A stretch of 64,000 bases of DNA from CAZAQK01 sp046344715 (GTDB taxonomy: Bacteria > Pseudomonadota > Alphaproteobacteria > Rickettsiales > SXRF01). The stretch covers positions 113,143-177,142 of the forward strand of contig JBKDKX010000019.1 of the NCBI GenBank assembly GCA_046344715.1, in the 5' to 3' direction. Numbering within the stretch: the first letter of the stretch is position 1; the number at the start of each line of letters is the position of its first letter. The position numbers and the translations under genes were made by a program. The notes under the pieces were generated by a model. It worked only from the letters and a program-made list of their open reading frames with translations. It searched no databases and was not told where the DNA came from. This document shows, piece after piece, positions 9,462-18,870 of the stretch.

Positions 9462-10178
9462 ATGGAAGATTCGTGGCGGGATTTCGCAAGGCACCATGAT
9501 GGTAAAACATCCGTAACAGTGCAACATGTGCACCTCAGCTTTAAGCGCTCATTAGGGAATCAGAGAACTTCATTGGAGGGAAATAAACTGTGTCTTGCAT
9601 TTGACCTTAATGATGCCGCACAACTATTCCAATTTAATCATCTCTCGCAATTTTTATATCAAAAGCACATGCGATTTACATCGTCTGCGAATGAGAAACA
9701 GCAGGCCACTTTGGTGTTAGAGCTTGCTACAGCTCAACAGCTGGATCTCACCTTGTTGCTTGATATGTCCAAACGCTTGGGTTTTAAGGCAGTTACTGCA
9801 AGCGGTGAAATTGTTGCACATGTTGATCCAGAGCACCCGATTGTGGTGGCAACGCAAGTGCCTTGGCAAGTGGTGCGTGGTTCGCCTTATGGTGTGGAGA
9901 CATTAGAACCGATACGCGAAGGCGTAAGCGTGGATGATCAAAGGCGCAGAGCTGAAGAGTTTGCCGTGGGAATTGCTCTGCGTGATGATGATGGAAAGTC
10001 TGTAGCCAATATTGAGGAATGGTTAAGCCATCAGCGAAAGGTAGAAGAAAAAGAAGGTATCGCTGTGCATACGGCTATTCCCAGAGATTGGGCAAGTAAA
10101 GACGGTACTTTTCGTGGGCGTTTGTTGCAGGAAAAAGAATCGCTGAGTCGTATGTTTTCGGGAAGCATAAAGAAATAA
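9462..10178 (+). CDS. Hypothetical protein, unrecognised
   Basis: A 238-residue soluble protein without signal peptide or membrane segment. It starts MEDSWRDFARHHDGKTSVTVQHVHL, is mixed alpha/beta in character, and is highly charged in its C-terminal third (about residues 165-238, many Arg, Glu and Lys). I do not recognise a family. It stands alone on the plus strand between leuC and the ribosomal operon and ends directly at a strong terminator. The intact long frame and terminator argue that it is a real gene. Confidence 0.7.
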   Translation: MEDSWRDFARHHDGKTSVTVQHVHLSFKRSLGNQRTSLEGNKLCLAFDLNDAAQLFQFNHLSQFLYQKHMRFTSSANEKQQATLVLELATAQQLDLTLLLDMSKRLGFKAVTASGEIVAHVDPEHPIVVATQVPWQVVRGSPYGVETLEPIREGVSVDDQRRRAEEFAVGIALRDDDGKSVANIEEWLSHQRKVEEKEGIAVHTAIPRDWASKDGTFRGRLLQEKESLSRMFSGSIKK

Positions 10179-10180
10179 AA

Positions 10181-10208
10181 AAGGGCGCTGTGCAAGCGCC
10201 CTTTTTTA
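10181..10208. terminator. Bidirectional intrinsic terminator
   Basis: A 7-bp GC-rich stem (GGGCGCT at 10183-10189 with AGCGCCC at 10195-10201) with a 5-base loop is flanked by A6 on the left and T6 on the right. It can stop transcription of the unknown gene ending at 10178 and, on the other strand, of the rpsP-rimM-trmD-rplS operon ending at 10226. Confidence 0.9.
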
Positions 10209-10225
10209 TTTCAATGTAATGATAA

Positions 10226-10609
10226 CTATTCAGCAGCTGCGTCCTGAGAATTATCACGTTTTTCTGTGATGCGGCTGGCTTTACCAGTGAGGCCACGGAG
10301 GTAATAGAGTTTTGCGCGGCGCACATCACCCTTGCGGATAACTTCAATGCTTTCAACGCGCGGAGAGTAAATTGGGAATACGCGTTCAACGCCTTCGCCG
10401 TGGCTGATTTTGCGAACGGTTACTGCAGAGTGCAGACCAGCATTTTTCTTGCCGATAACAACGCCTTCAAACACCTGAACACGCTCGGTAGCGCCTTCAA
10501 TAATGCGCACGCCAACGCGAACAGTGTCGCCTTGAGCGTAATTGTCAATTTTTTTGTCAGCAGCGAGCTTGCTTTTATAGTCCTGCTCGAATTTTTGCAG
10601 CGTGTTCAT
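10226..10609 (-). CDS. rplS: 50S ribosomal protein L19
   Basis: Large-subunit protein at the 30S/50S interface, 127 residues. The conserved core PKGDTVRVGVRIIEG-like segment (here QGDTVRVGVRIIEGATERVQVFEGVVI) and the FPIYSPRVESIEVIRKGDVRRAKLYYLR block are plain. The short C-terminal extension (EKRDNSQDAAAE) is acidic. It is the last gene of the operon, one base after trmD, and is followed by the terminator. Confidence 0.98.
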   Translation of the reverse strand: MNTLQKFEQDYKSKLAADKKIDNYAQGDTVRVGVRIIEGATERVQVFEGVVIGKKNAGLHSAVTVRKISHGEGVERVFPIYSPRVESIEVIRKGDVRRAKLYYLRGLTGKASRITEKRDNSQDAAAE

Positions 10610-10610
10610 A

Positions 10611-11318
10611 TCATTCGTCCTTCTTTTTCAATAAATCCGGGCGGCGAGTCGCAGTTATGTGTTTTGCCTGCTCCAAGCGCCAATTATATATGTTCTCGTG
10701 GTTGCCGGATAAAAGCACTTCTGGCACTTCCTGCCCGTTCCACAAAGGGGGCCTAGTATAATGAGGATACTCGAGCAGTCTAGTGAAATCTGATGATAAG
10801 CCGAAACTTTCTTGGGTAACCGCATCATCCTTGCCGATAACCCCCGGAATCAGGCGTACACAGGCATCCAAAATGGCCTGAGCGGCGATTTCCCCGCCGG
10901 AAAGCACGAAATCCCCAAGGCTTATTTCAAGCATCTGGTGATGGTCGATAACCCGTTGATCCACGCCCTCAAACCGCCCACAGAGGATAATGAGGTCTTT
11001 TTGTACCAATTCTGTGGCCATTTTCTGGGTAAAAGGCTTGCCGCGTGGGGTTGTATATACCAGCGCTGCATTTGGCAGTTTTGCTTTGGCATGCTCTATG
11101 GCCGCATCCACCACATCCGGTTTCATCACCATGCCGGTGCCGCCCCCATAGGGGCTGGCATCCACCGTTTTGTGTTTATCGGTAGCAAAATCACGGATAT
11201 TGATGGCCTCAAGTGACCACAGGCCCTTTTCCAAAGCCTTGCCCGCCAGTGAATGCCCCAGCGTGCCTGGGAACATCTCAGGAAACAAGGTTAGGGCAAT
11301 GGCGTGAAATTGGCTCAT
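10611..11318 (-). CDS. trmD: tRNA (guanine-37-N1)-methyltransferase
   Basis: SPOUT-class methyltransferase making m1G37 in tRNAs that read CNN codons, which prevents frameshifting. The 235 residues start with FHAIALTLFPEMFPG; the trefoil-knot AdoMet site appears as LCGRFEGVDQRV and as SLGDFVLSGGEIAAQ. Its start overlaps the end of rimM by 4 bases. Confidence 0.97.
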   Translation of the reverse strand: MSQFHAIALTLFPEMFPGTLGHSLAGKALEKGLWSLEAINIRDFATDKHKTVDASPYGGGTGMVMKPDVVDAAIEHAKAKLPNAALVYTTPRGKPFTQKMATELVQKDLIILCGRFEGVDQRVIDHHQMLEISLGDFVLSGGEIAAQAILDACVRLIPGVIGKDDAVTQESFGLSSDFTRLLEYPHYTRPPLWNGQEVPEVLLSGNHENIYNWRLEQAKHITATRRPDLLKKKDE

Positions 11319-11815
11319 TTCTTTTCTGCCTCTAAATAATTGGGTGGAATGATCGTAATTTCTTCGCCGGAAATTTTTATAAACTGGTCATTCAGCGGCA
11401 GCATCTCCGTTTCGCCATTGGCTTTTTTGATTTCTATTACATCACCGGCGCCGTAATTGGCTATTTCAGTAATTACGCCGTAGGCCTTGCCTTCGGCAGT
11501 GGTGACCGATTTTCCGACAAGATAGTTGTGCTCGGGCTCGGAGATATTTTCGGCTTTGGTGTATAGCACCAGTTTTTTCAGAAGTTCTGCCGCGTTGCGA
11601 TCTTTGATGCCTTCAATGCTGGCAATATATTGTGGTGCCGTGCCGGATGTGATTTTGATGCTATAGGTTTTTTTGCCGAACGCATCGCAGAGCGTGTCAA
11701 TTTCTTCCAGTTCTTCAGGGTAGGGAAGGAGGCTACGAAGTTTTACCTGCCCACGGATACCATGCGCGGCAACAACAACTGCGGCCTGAAGTAACTCGGA
11801 GGAAGGCCGTGACAT
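11315..11815 (-). CDS. rimM: Ribosome maturation factor
   Basis: Assists maturation of the 30S head by binding S19. The 166-residue protein has an N-terminal RimM domain beginning AAVVVAAHGIRGQVKLRSLLPYPE and a C-terminal PRC-barrel-like domain (YLVGKSVTTAEGKAYGVITEIANYGAGDVIEIK). It lies between rpsP and trmD, the standard bacterial order. Confidence 0.95.
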   Translation of the reverse strand: MSRPSSELLQAAVVVAAHGIRGQVKLRSLLPYPEELEEIDTLCDAFGKKTYSIKITSGTAPQYIASIEGIKDRNAAELLKKLVLYTKAENISEPEHNYLVGKSVTTAEGKAYGVITEIANYGAGDVIEIKKANGETEMLPLNDQFIKISGEEITIIPPNYLEAEKK

Positions 11816-11831
11816 GATACGGCCTTAAGGC

Positions 11832-12161
11832 TTAAGCGGCAGCTTCTGCTGCTGGTGCTTCACCCTTGTCTTTTTTAGACTTGCGGGCTGCGCGCTGTGC
11901 TGGCTTGGTTTTAACAAGGCCGGCCTGATTGAAAAACAGGTGAACGCGGCTGCTCATCTGAGCGCCAACAGAAAGCCAGTGTTTTGCACGTTCAACATCA
12001 ATCTGAACGCGTTTTTCACTGGTATTATCGAGCAGTGGGTTATAAGTGCCAAGCTTTTCGATGAATTTGCTGTCACGCGGGCTGCGGGAATTGGTTACAA
12101 CGATCCAGTAATAAGGACGTTTTTTGGTGCCGTGGCGGGACATTCTGATGGTAGTTGGCAT
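11832..12161 (-). CDS. rpsP: 30S ribosomal protein S16
   Basis: The 109-residue small-subunit protein begins MPTTIRMSRHGTKKRPYYWIVV and contains the FIEKLGTYNPLL segment typical of S16. The C terminus is a Lys/Ala-rich extension of about 25 residues, as in many alphaproteobacteria. It is the first gene of rpsP-rimM-trmD-rplS; the promoter must lie in the roughly 140 bases shared with the divergent acyltransferase gene. Confidence 0.98.
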   Translation of the reverse strand: MPTTIRMSRHGTKKRPYYWIVVTNSRSPRDSKFIEKLGTYNPLLDNTSEKRVQIDVERAKHWLSVGAQMSSRVHLFFNQAGLVKTKPAQRAARKSKKDKGEAPAAEAAA

Positions 12162-12300
12162 AGGTTCCTGATCTCAAGTTTATGGTTTAAGGTCGGGCTT
12201 TCTACCAGTATTTACCCCCAAGGTAAAGCAAAAAATACACATTTTAGGCCTTTTTAGAGCGGTTTTGGTGCCACGATTTATTACAAAATTAACTATTATT

Positions 12301-13011
12301 ATGATACAGTTAAGGATGGAAACCCTGCATTTGCGAGTCTCTGCGTTGAAGTCACTACCTAGGATAAAGCTGCCTAAGTGGAAAGTCTCGTTTGATCCGG
12401 AGCCTCTTTTAAGTGCCATCGCCCACCGCGTCACCCGCTTTGTTTACCGACCGCATTATAGCGGTTTTGAGAATATGCCCAAAGAAGGGCCAGCGATTAT
12501 TATTGCTAACCACGTATCCTATGTGGATGGGCCGATTATTGATGCCGGTTGCCCGCGTAAAGTGCGCTACATTATTGATGAGGATATTTATAACCTTCCA
12601 GGCGTGCATTACCTGATGAAGCTGGACAGGGCAATTCCTATTTCGCCTAATCGTAAAAGTGTGGAAGCCGCGCTTAACGCGGTGTCTGAAGGCCTACGCA
12701 ATGGCGATGTGATTTGTATTTTCCCAGAAGGTTTTTTGACCTTCACCGGAAGCCTTGGCCGCTTCCGCCCGGGTATTGAATGGATGATAAAGCGTGACCC
12801 CGTGCCGGTGATACCGCTCTCACTTAACGGTCTTTGGGGCAGTGTGTTTTCACGCAAATACCTGAAATCGCCGATGCGCTGGCTGCCACGCACATGGCTG
12901 CGCGGTAAGGTAACGGTGAAATGCGGCACTGTGATTCCACCGGAAAAAGTCAGTGTGAATTACCTGCAGGAAGCAATCTTAAGGCTTAAGTATTCAGGTG
13001 AAGTGGATTAG
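12301..13011 (+). CDS. 1-acyl-sn-glycerol-3-phosphate acyltransferase-like (PlsC family)
   Basis: Membrane-associated acyltransferase, probably of phospholipid synthesis. The catalytic HxxxxD motif is in ANHVSYVDGP and the glycerophosphate-binding FPEG motif in CIFPEGFLTFTG, and PVIPLSLNGLWGSVF matches the later family block. The start is uncertain: a TTG at 12265, ATG at 12301 and ATG at 12316 are all in frame, and none has a well-spaced Shine-Dalgarno sequence. The stop overlaps the tail of the large minus-strand gene by 4 bases. Confidence 0.85.
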   Translation: MIQLRMETLHLRVSALKSLPRIKLPKWKVSFDPEPLLSAIAHRVTRFVYRPHYSGFENMPKEGPAIIIANHVSYVDGPIIDAGCPRKVRYIIDEDIYNLPGVHYLMKLDRAIPISPNRKSVEAALNAVSEGLRNGDVICIFPEGFLTFTGSLGRFRPGIEWMIKRDPVPVIPLSLNGLWGSVFSRKYLKSPMRWLPRTWLRGKVTVKCGTVIPPEKVSVNYLQEAILRLKYSGEVD

Positions 13012-16000
13012 CCGCCTTTTTGTGGTGGTTTAGGCAGGTTGGGATCATTCGTTGGTCTTGGTATTGGCTGAGTAGAGGAGTGGGCAACGGTATTCCCATT
13101 TTGGGGACTTGTAACGTCTCCTAGAGAAAGTTTGCCTTCTGCATCTAGTTTCCTCAATCTTGCTTCAAGTTCATCAGCTCTTTTGGCCTCAGCTTTCGCC
13201 TCCTCAGCGGCTTTCCTTTTAGCTTCTTCGTCTTGTCTTGCTTTTATTTCAGCATTCCATTTTGCGGCGTAGTCCTTAAGTTCTGCAAATGCGTTGCCAT
13301 ACATGGCAGCTTCTTTGCTTGCAGCATTATAATGTTTCGTTTCATTGTCGTTCAGCCATGTACCATCAATGAGATCTGCGCGTAACTTTGCATCTTTTTC
13401 CAGCGCAACAATCCATTTTCCTATTGGTTCAATATTCGCTGGGTTTGAAAAATCAATTTTGCCGTTTTCGTCGCGTTTTATCAGTGTATGCAAATAGTAA
13501 TGTGTGGATCCATTATCAGGTAGATACTGTTCAACTTCTGCAAGATGTCTAAGCGTTGAATAGTTTGTTAAATCGGGGGCGTCATTCTTCGCCATAATAT
13601 CGACAGCCGGAACTGTTGGTGTGTGAGAGGGTACAGTTTTACCAGATACCTTAAGTTTCTGCTCTAGCAGGTCAAGCTCAGCCAGCGCAGCTTGGAAGGT
13701 ATTACGGTCACCCTGAGCATCGCTATAGTATTTAATACGGTCACCACTCCACAGCCAGCGCGGTCCGATGGTTTCATACGCATCAATTTTATTGGTGCTG
13801 TCTGCCAGTGCTGCGGTTATTGCTCCACGTAACATTGGTATATTATCTGGGTTGTTAAGATCAATATAGCCATCACTGTTACGCACAGCATTTTTCAGGT
13901 GAGGGGCCATTACAGGTGAATTTTTGGCAAGATAAGACTCCTTGGTGCTCAGCACAAGCAGGTGAACAAAATTCTCTGTGTCAACTTTCTGTTCTAGTGC
14001 TTGATCGAGCGTGTTCATAGCACTATTTGCACCAATTATTCCATCGCCTAATTTGTAGCTGTTTACTGCAAGATCTGCTACGGCAATTGGTCCTGCAACT
14101 TTTGTCACTAGTTGCTTTCCGCCTGCGAGAAGAAGAGGTACGGCAGCGGCAAAAGTCAAGGTGGTAGCTGCTTGCCTGCCAGCTTCAAGCCTTTCCAGTG
14201 CCGAGTTGCTGCTATCTAAAGCCTCACCTATCTGATGACTGACTGTTTTTGCAACAAGTGGAGCAGAAGCTGCAGTGACTATTGGTGCAAGCGGACCCGC
14301 CAATTGCGGCTTCATAAGTCCGGCGAGGCCACCACCAGTGAGTGCCCAGCCGCCTGCTTTATCCCATCCGTCGGCATTCGGATCATTCAGAACTACAAGA
14401 CCTGTAGCAAAGCCGGTTCCGCTACCAAGTCGTACAAAGCCTGTGCGGGCAGTCAGGTTAGGAGATTTTGCCGCATTGTTCTGTGTTGTGGGGGGATCAA
14501 GTAACGTATCCAAGGGATTTTGTGCCTTAGGAGGGGTTGGGCGAGCAAGTGGCTCAGACGCCTCCATCTGCAGTGCAATATTTTCTGCTGCAGTCATTGT
14601 GTTGCCAGTGACTGGCGTTGCGGTGCGCGGTGCTTGCGCTGGCGCTTCTGGTGCATCCATCACAGCAGTTCTGCCAGAAGATCCCGTTGCTCCAGATTGT
14701 GGACTGCTTGATGTTCCTTGTCTGGGAACGGCTATTCCATCAACGGGTCTGGCAACAGCTCCCTCTACTGGGTCGTAGGAAAATCTATAGCCATCTTTCA
14801 CCATGCTGCCTGGAGATGGTTGCGCGGTTGAAGCTGCAGGTTTTGCAGGATTTACGGGAGGTTCGGGGGCTTTTGCGGTACCGGGTGTTGGAGAAGCTTC
14901 CGCTGCCGGAGCATTGGGCTTTGCTGCTGCTGGTGCGTCGGGTGTATCTGATGCGGTGGGTGGTTTTGCTGTTGCAGGATCTCGTTTTGCGGTGAATTCT
15001 TCTTTTATTGATTCGGCCACAGCATCATCAATGGTGAATTGTCGGCGTAAGGCTTCTTTTGCAGCATCCGCTCGGGCATCCACTTTCATGGATTGTTTTA
15101 CAGCTTCTATCTGGTCGTTGTGACCAATCCTGCCGCCGGTGACTTTATAGGCTGCATTGGCTCCTAAATTCCAAACGCCTCCAGCTACCCTGAATGGCAT
15201 GGCCGCAATGTTGTAAGGGATGGTGACAAGCGGTGCAAAAGGCTTAACCACGGGGTAAATTATTTTTCCAACAGGTTTTAATGCATTGCCAATCCGGTTC
15301 AAAAACCCAGGCCTAAGATTTTTAAGTGCTTCGGCTTCTTTTTGGCGGTCAAAATCAACATTGTGTTTGACTACAATTTCTTCAACTGTAGCGGCATCTT
15401 TTGCGCTTAATGGTGATTTATCAAAACCCACTTTCTCAGCAATTTTACGTGCTCCATCCTCTCCATATCTTGCTTCAAGCCTTTGTTTGAGGCGGGCAGT
15501 GGCTTCTTCAGAGGATAAAGCGGCTTGTTGATTATTCGCACGCGCACCCACAAGCGCAGCAGTTCCTGCTATAGCTCCTGTGCCACCTATTTCGGTCGCA
15601 TTTTCTACTAAGGCATTACCAACTGACTTAGCACCCTTCACCAAATCGCCAGCGGTATCCGTTGTCTTACTTATTAATTCTCTTGCTGTGTCTAGCGGAG
15701 TTTTAGGCTCTGGGCTTGGGGCGGTCTGAAACGCCTTATAGCCAATGAATGCGCCGATAGCGGGAACGACATATCCGGCATATTCGGCGATAGTGTCAAT
15801 TACATCGCCAATGGCAGTAAATAATCCGCCGATGATGGGGATATTTTCCAGCATGCCGCCGAGTGTCACGATATTGCGGAGTGCTTTGAACGTGCCTTTC
15901 ACAAGCCAGTGAATAGGTTGCAATAGCAGCATGCCAACTAATGCTGCTGCGCCGCCCGCCATCCATGGCATAATGCTCTTGGTGGTGTTTTCACTGATAC

Positions 16001-16115
16001 CACCGTTGGTTTTTTCGCTGAGTGTTTTGGCCACCGCATCCGTCGCGCCATGAAACGCACCGGCAATGCCGGCGTCTTTCATAAACTTATCGACTGGGTT
16101 GGGTTCGTCTACCAT
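13008..16115 (-). CDS. Large unknown membrane protein with disordered Pro/Ala-rich centre
   Basis: A 1035-residue protein that I cannot place. It has hydrophobic segments near the N terminus (about residues 49-70 and 103-125) and again around residues 590-690 (Gly/Ala-rich helices such as ALTGGGLAGLM and TLTFAAAVPLLLAGG). Between about residues 370 and 540 lies a Pro/Ala/Ser/Thr-rich, probably disordered stretch. Near the C terminus a charged coiled coil (ARQDEEAKRKAAEEAKAEAKRADELEARL) is followed by a Pro-rich tail. No catalytic motif is visible. Its composition and layout recall the two proteins at 58-61 kb, so it may belong to a lineage-specific group of envelope or cell-structure proteins; this is inference. 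Confidence 0.75.
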   Translation of the reverse strand: MVDEPNPVDKFMKDAGIAGAFHGATDAVAKTLSEKTNGGISENTTKSIMPWMAGGAAALVGMLLLQPIHWLVKGTFKALRNIVTLGGMLENIPIIGGLFTAIGDVIDTIAEYAGYVVPAIGAFIGYKAFQTAPSPEPKTPLDTARELISKTTDTAGDLVKGAKSVGNALVENATEIGGTGAIAGTAALVGARANNQQAALSSEEATARLKQRLEARYGEDGARKIAEKVGFDKSPLSAKDAATVEEIVVKHNVDFDRQKEAEALKNLRPGFLNRIGNALKPVGKIIYPVVKPFAPLVTIPYNIAAMPFRVAGGVWNLGANAAYKVTGGRIGHNDQIEAVKQSMKVDARADAAKEALRRQFTIDDAVAESIKEEFTAKRDPATAKPPTASDTPDAPAAAKPNAPAAEASPTPGTAKAPEPPVNPAKPAASTAQPSPGSMVKDGYRFSYDPVEGAVARPVDGIAVPRQGTSSSPQSGATGSSGRTAVMDAPEAPAQAPRTATPVTGNTMTAAENIALQMEASEPLARPTPPKAQNPLDTLLDPPTTQNNAAKSPNLTARTGFVRLGSGTGFATGLVVLNDPNADGWDKAGGWALTGGGLAGLMKPQLAGPLAPIVTAASAPLVAKTVSHQIGEALDSSNSALERLEAGRQAATTLTFAAAVPLLLAGGKQLVTKVAGPIAVADLAVNSYKLGDGIIGANSAMNTLDQALEQKVDTENFVHLLVLSTKESYLAKNSPVMAPHLKNAVRNSDGYIDLNNPDNIPMLRGAITAALADSTNKIDAYETIGPRWLWSGDRIKYYSDAQGDRNTFQAALAELDLLEQKLKVSGKTVPSHTPTVPAVDIMAKNDAPDLTNYSTLRHLAEVEQYLPDNGSTHYYLHTLIKRDENGKIDFSNPANIEPIGKWIVALEKDAKLRADLIDGTWLNDNETKHYNAASKEAAMYGNAFAELKDYAAKWNAEIKARQDEEAKRKAAEEAKAEAKRADELEARLRKLDAEGKLSLGDVTSPQNGNTVAHSSTQPIPRPTNDPNLPKPPQKGG

Positions 16116-16252
16116 GTGTCCAAATGTATTTTTACCTTACCATTTTGCCAAAGATATCATGGTTTTAACAATGAAGTTTTAATGACAGCGGTAAAATGAC
16201 ATGTTACAGGGCTGTAATAATTTAATTATTGTTATAAATCAATATATTAATT

Positions 16253-16332
16253 TGTCATTCCCGCGGAGGCGGGAATCTCTTTAACCACTTGTACAGGCTG
16301 ATAATGAGATCCCCGCCTACGCGGGGATGACA
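16253..16332. repeat. Palindromic intergenic element (double hairpin)
   Basis: About 80 bases bounded by the inverted ends TGTCATTCCCGCG and CGCGGGGATGACA, each end itself forming a GC-rich hairpin (CCCGC with GCGGG, and CCCCGC with GCGGGG). It sits between ffh and the 1035-residue gene, in an otherwise AT-rich spacer. It resembles the small palindromic repeats (REP/MITE-like) common in bacterial genomes. The inner hairpins could also act as a terminator for ffh. Confidence 0.75.
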
Positions 16333-16340
16333 GAATAGAC

Positions 16341-17693
16341 TTACCGCATCCCGAAAAGGCTGCTCATGCCGCCGCGCATCATGCCTTTTTGCCCCAGCTT
16401 TTTCATTTTTTTCATCATGGTTTCCATTTGCTGCTGTTGTTTCAACAGCTTATTCACATCCTGCACCTCCACGCCAGCCCCCGCTGCAATGCGGGCGCGG
16501 CGGGAACCATTGAGCAATTTGGGGTGCTTGCGCTCCTTCGGTGTCATGGACAGGATTATGGCCTCTTGGCGTGAAAGCAGGTTTTCATCTACATTGGCAT
16601 TTGCCATTTGTTCCTGAAGTTTGCCGACGCCTGGCAGCATTTTCATCATACCGCCAAGGCCTCCCATTTTTTTCATTTTGCGCATTTGATCCAGCAAATC
16701 GTTGAAATCAAACTGGCCTTGCATCATGCGCTCGGCCATCTGCTCGGCTTCGGCCTGCGTTACGTTTTCAGCCGCTTTTTCCACCAGCGAGACAATATCG
16801 CCCATATCAAGAATGCGCGATGCAATACGGTCTGGATGGAATTCTTCGAACTCATCAATGCGCTCACCCACACCGATGAATTTTATCGGTTGGCCAGTGA
16901 CAGAACGCATGGAAAGTGCTGCACCGCCACGGCCATCACCATCCACACGGGTGAGGATAATGCCGGTCACGCCAATTTTTTCATGGAATTGTTTGGCGAT
17001 GTTCACCGCGTCCTGTCCCGTGAGGGAATCCGCTACCAGTAAGGTTTCCAGAGGCTTCGAGATTTCTTTGACCGACTGTAATTCCTGCATTAGCTCATCA
17101 TCAATGTGCAAGCGTCCGGCGGTGTCCAGTAGCAGCACATCATACCCTTCGAGGCGCGCCATTTTCAGTGCACGCTCGGTAATTTGCAGGGGTTTTTCAC
17201 CTTCAACAATGGGAAGAGAGGTAACGCCTGCTTTGCTGGCAACCTGCTCTAGCTGCATTTGTGCGGCGGGACGGTATACGTCCAGCGATGCCACCAGTAC
17301 TTTTTTATTTTGTTTATTTTTTAGCCGCAGCGCGAGTTTGCCGGTGGAGGTGGTTTTACCTGACCCCTGCAAACCGCACATCATCACCACAACTGGAGGA
17401 TTTGCGGCAAGATTTAAAGACTGCTGCTCGCTGCCGAGCAGTTCCTTCAAATGGTCATTTACCAGCTTGATGACCATCTGGGCTGGGCTGATGCTTTGAA
17501 TGATTTCTGTGCCCACAGCCTTGGCTTTAAGCGACGCTGTAAATTCTTTTACTACGGGCAGGGCTACATCGGCCTCCAGAAGTGCTACACGCACTTCGCG
17601 CATGGCGGCGTCAATATCGGCCTCGGTGAGTGCCCCACGCTTTTTAAGCTTGGAAAAAATATCACCTAACTTGCTGGAAAGATTGGAGAACAT
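16341..17693 (-). CDS. ffh: Signal recognition particle GTPase
   Basis: Cotranslational targeting of membrane proteins with 4.5S RNA and FtsY. The 450 residues have an N domain, a G domain with GLQGSGKTTSTGKLA (G1), DTAGR (G3) and TRVDGDGRGG (G4/G5), and a Met-rich M domain (repeated MxxM patterns, ending MMRGGMSSLFGMR) that binds signal peptides and RNA. It stands alone here, although in many bacteria ffh is directly upstream of rpsP. Confidence 0.97.
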   Translation of the reverse strand: MFSNLSSKLGDIFSKLKKRGALTEADIDAAMREVRVALLEADVALPVVKEFTASLKAKAVGTEIIQSISPAQMVIKLVNDHLKELLGSEQQSLNLAANPPVVVMMCGLQGSGKTTSTGKLALRLKNKQNKKVLVASLDVYRPAAQMQLEQVASKAGVTSLPIVEGEKPLQITERALKMARLEGYDVLLLDTAGRLHIDDELMQELQSVKEISKPLETLLVADSLTGQDAVNIAKQFHEKIGVTGIILTRVDGDGRGGAALSMRSVTGQPIKFIGVGERIDEFEEFHPDRIASRILDMGDIVSLVEKAAENVTQAEAEQMAERMMQGQFDFNDLLDQMRKMKKMGGLGGMMKMLPGVGKLQEQMANANVDENLLSRQEAIILSMTPKERKHPKLLNGSRRARIAAGAGVEVQDVNKLLKQQQQMETMMKKMKKLGQKGMMRGGMSSLFGMR

Positions 17694-17784
17694 ATGCCTG
17701 TCACAAAACCTTCATGTCAAAATCATGGGTATTTCTAGCGAAATCGGTTAAATTAACAAGGATAAAAGCCATATATGGGATTCT

Positions 17785-18558
17785 ATGCCGTCATTGCACG
17801 AAAAGATAAAAGCACTCAATTCATACTCTGATCATAGCCTCAATACATTGGTTGCATTGGCGGAGATAAATGAAACGGATATTGCCGCACTGGAAGCATC
17901 GCTAACGGAAAAAGGCATAAAAGTTGGTGATTTTATTGGTGCGGGTGGCACAGCCATTATATTCGAGTTGGAAAATAAAGATGGCAAAAAAATTGAATCG
18001 GCCGTGCTTAGAATAGAAGCTAAAGGTATTTCCGGTAATTCAAAACACCCATTCGTGTTGCAGCCCATAACCAGTGTTGAAAGTGCCGATCATGTAGCGC
18101 ATATTATGCCGCGTGCTGAAAAACTGGAAAGCGCACCTTCTTCGAGGGCAGCCGCCCTCACGCTGGCGGCACTGAATAGTAATGGGGTATTGCCGCAAGC
18201 ATGGGACTTACGGCCAGATGCCCTGATGCAACTTAGAAAACCAGGTGGTGAGTTGGTACGGTATTCTGATAATACGCCCGTATTGATAGTGGCAGACAGT
18301 AACGCCGTGGGTTCTATCGCGCAGGATACTGAGCGCGACCATATAGCAACTATTGCGCGAGCATTTAATTTGGATGCAGAAAAAGTGCGAAAAAACAAAT
18401 TAAAGCGTGAAGTGGTAGATGCTGTGGCTATACAGATGGATGAGGTTTATTCCAATGTACGCAAGGACATTAAAGATGCTGGCATTGTAGCTGATGAAGT
18501 CCAGCAAAGAAGCTGGCAGACAAGAACGTCTAATCGAACCGGACAATCATTAGGGTAA
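17785..18558 (+). CDS. Hypothetical protein with kinase-like glycine loop
   Basis: A 257-residue soluble protein. Residues about 50-75 read GDFIGAGGTAIIFELENKDGKKIESAVLRIE, which resembles the glycine-rich loop and beta-3 strand of protein kinases (GxGGxAxVF then the AVLR strand), but the usual beta-3 Lys is Arg or displaced and I see no HRD or DFG motif. It may be a pseudokinase-like N lobe or a chance resemblance. The C-terminal 60 residues are charged and helical. It is divergent from ffh, and its end overlaps the convergent ferredoxin gene by 9 bases. Confidence 0.65.
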   Translation: MPSLHEKIKALNSYSDHSLNTLVALAEINETDIAALEASLTEKGIKVGDFIGAGGTAIIFELENKDGKKIESAVLRIEAKGISGNSKHPFVLQPITSVESADHVAHIMPRAEKLESAPSSRAAALTLAALNSNGVLPQAWDLRPDALMQLRKPGGELVRYSDNTPVLIVADSNAVGSIAQDTERDHIATIARAFNLDAEKVRKNKLKREVVDAVAIQMDEVYSNVRKDIKDAGIVADEVQQRSWQTRTSNRTGQSLG

Positions 18559-18870
18559 CCTCAACCTCTCCACTACATTCCCTTTTTGCAGATGCTCGGC
18601 AATCACTTCATCCACATCTTCCTTGGTTTTGCAACTATACCATGTGCCTTCAGGATAAATTACCATGGTGGGGCCGTGTTCGCAGCGGTCGAGGCAGCCG
18701 GAATTATTCACACGGGTAGAGGCAATGCCAAGAGCCTTTACACGCGCTTTCATGTAATCGCGCAATGTTTCCGAACCTTTTGAGGCACAGCAACCGCGTG
18801 AATTACCTTCTTCGCGGCGGTTTGTGCAGCAGAAAATGTGATATTCAAAAAATGGTTTATCGGACACCAT
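18550..18870 (-). CDS. Thioredoxin-like [2Fe-2S] ferredoxin
   Basis: A 106-residue soluble electron carrier of the (2Fe-2S) thioredoxin-fold type. The cluster ligands are likely in FCCTNRREEGNSRGCC and in NNSGCLDRCEHGP (the CxxxC pattern), followed by the typical VIYPEGTWY segment. The start overlaps the end of the yggT-like gene by 14 bases, so the two are probably coexpressed. The redox partner is unknown. Confidence 0.88.
   Translation of the reverse strand: MVSDKPFFEYHIFCCTNRREEGNSRGCCASKGSETLRDYMKARVKALGIASTRVNNSGCLDRCEHGPTMVIYPEGTWYSCKTKEDVDEVIAEHLQKGNVVERLRLP

Noticed and set aside
12180..12609. Minus-strand frames over the acyltransferase gene
   Set aside because: Antisense to clear PlsC motifs and without supporting signals.
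14235..15123. Plus-strand frames over the 1035-residue gene
   Set aside because: Low-complexity Ala/Gly/Cys-rich mirror images of the Pro/Ala-rich coding strand.
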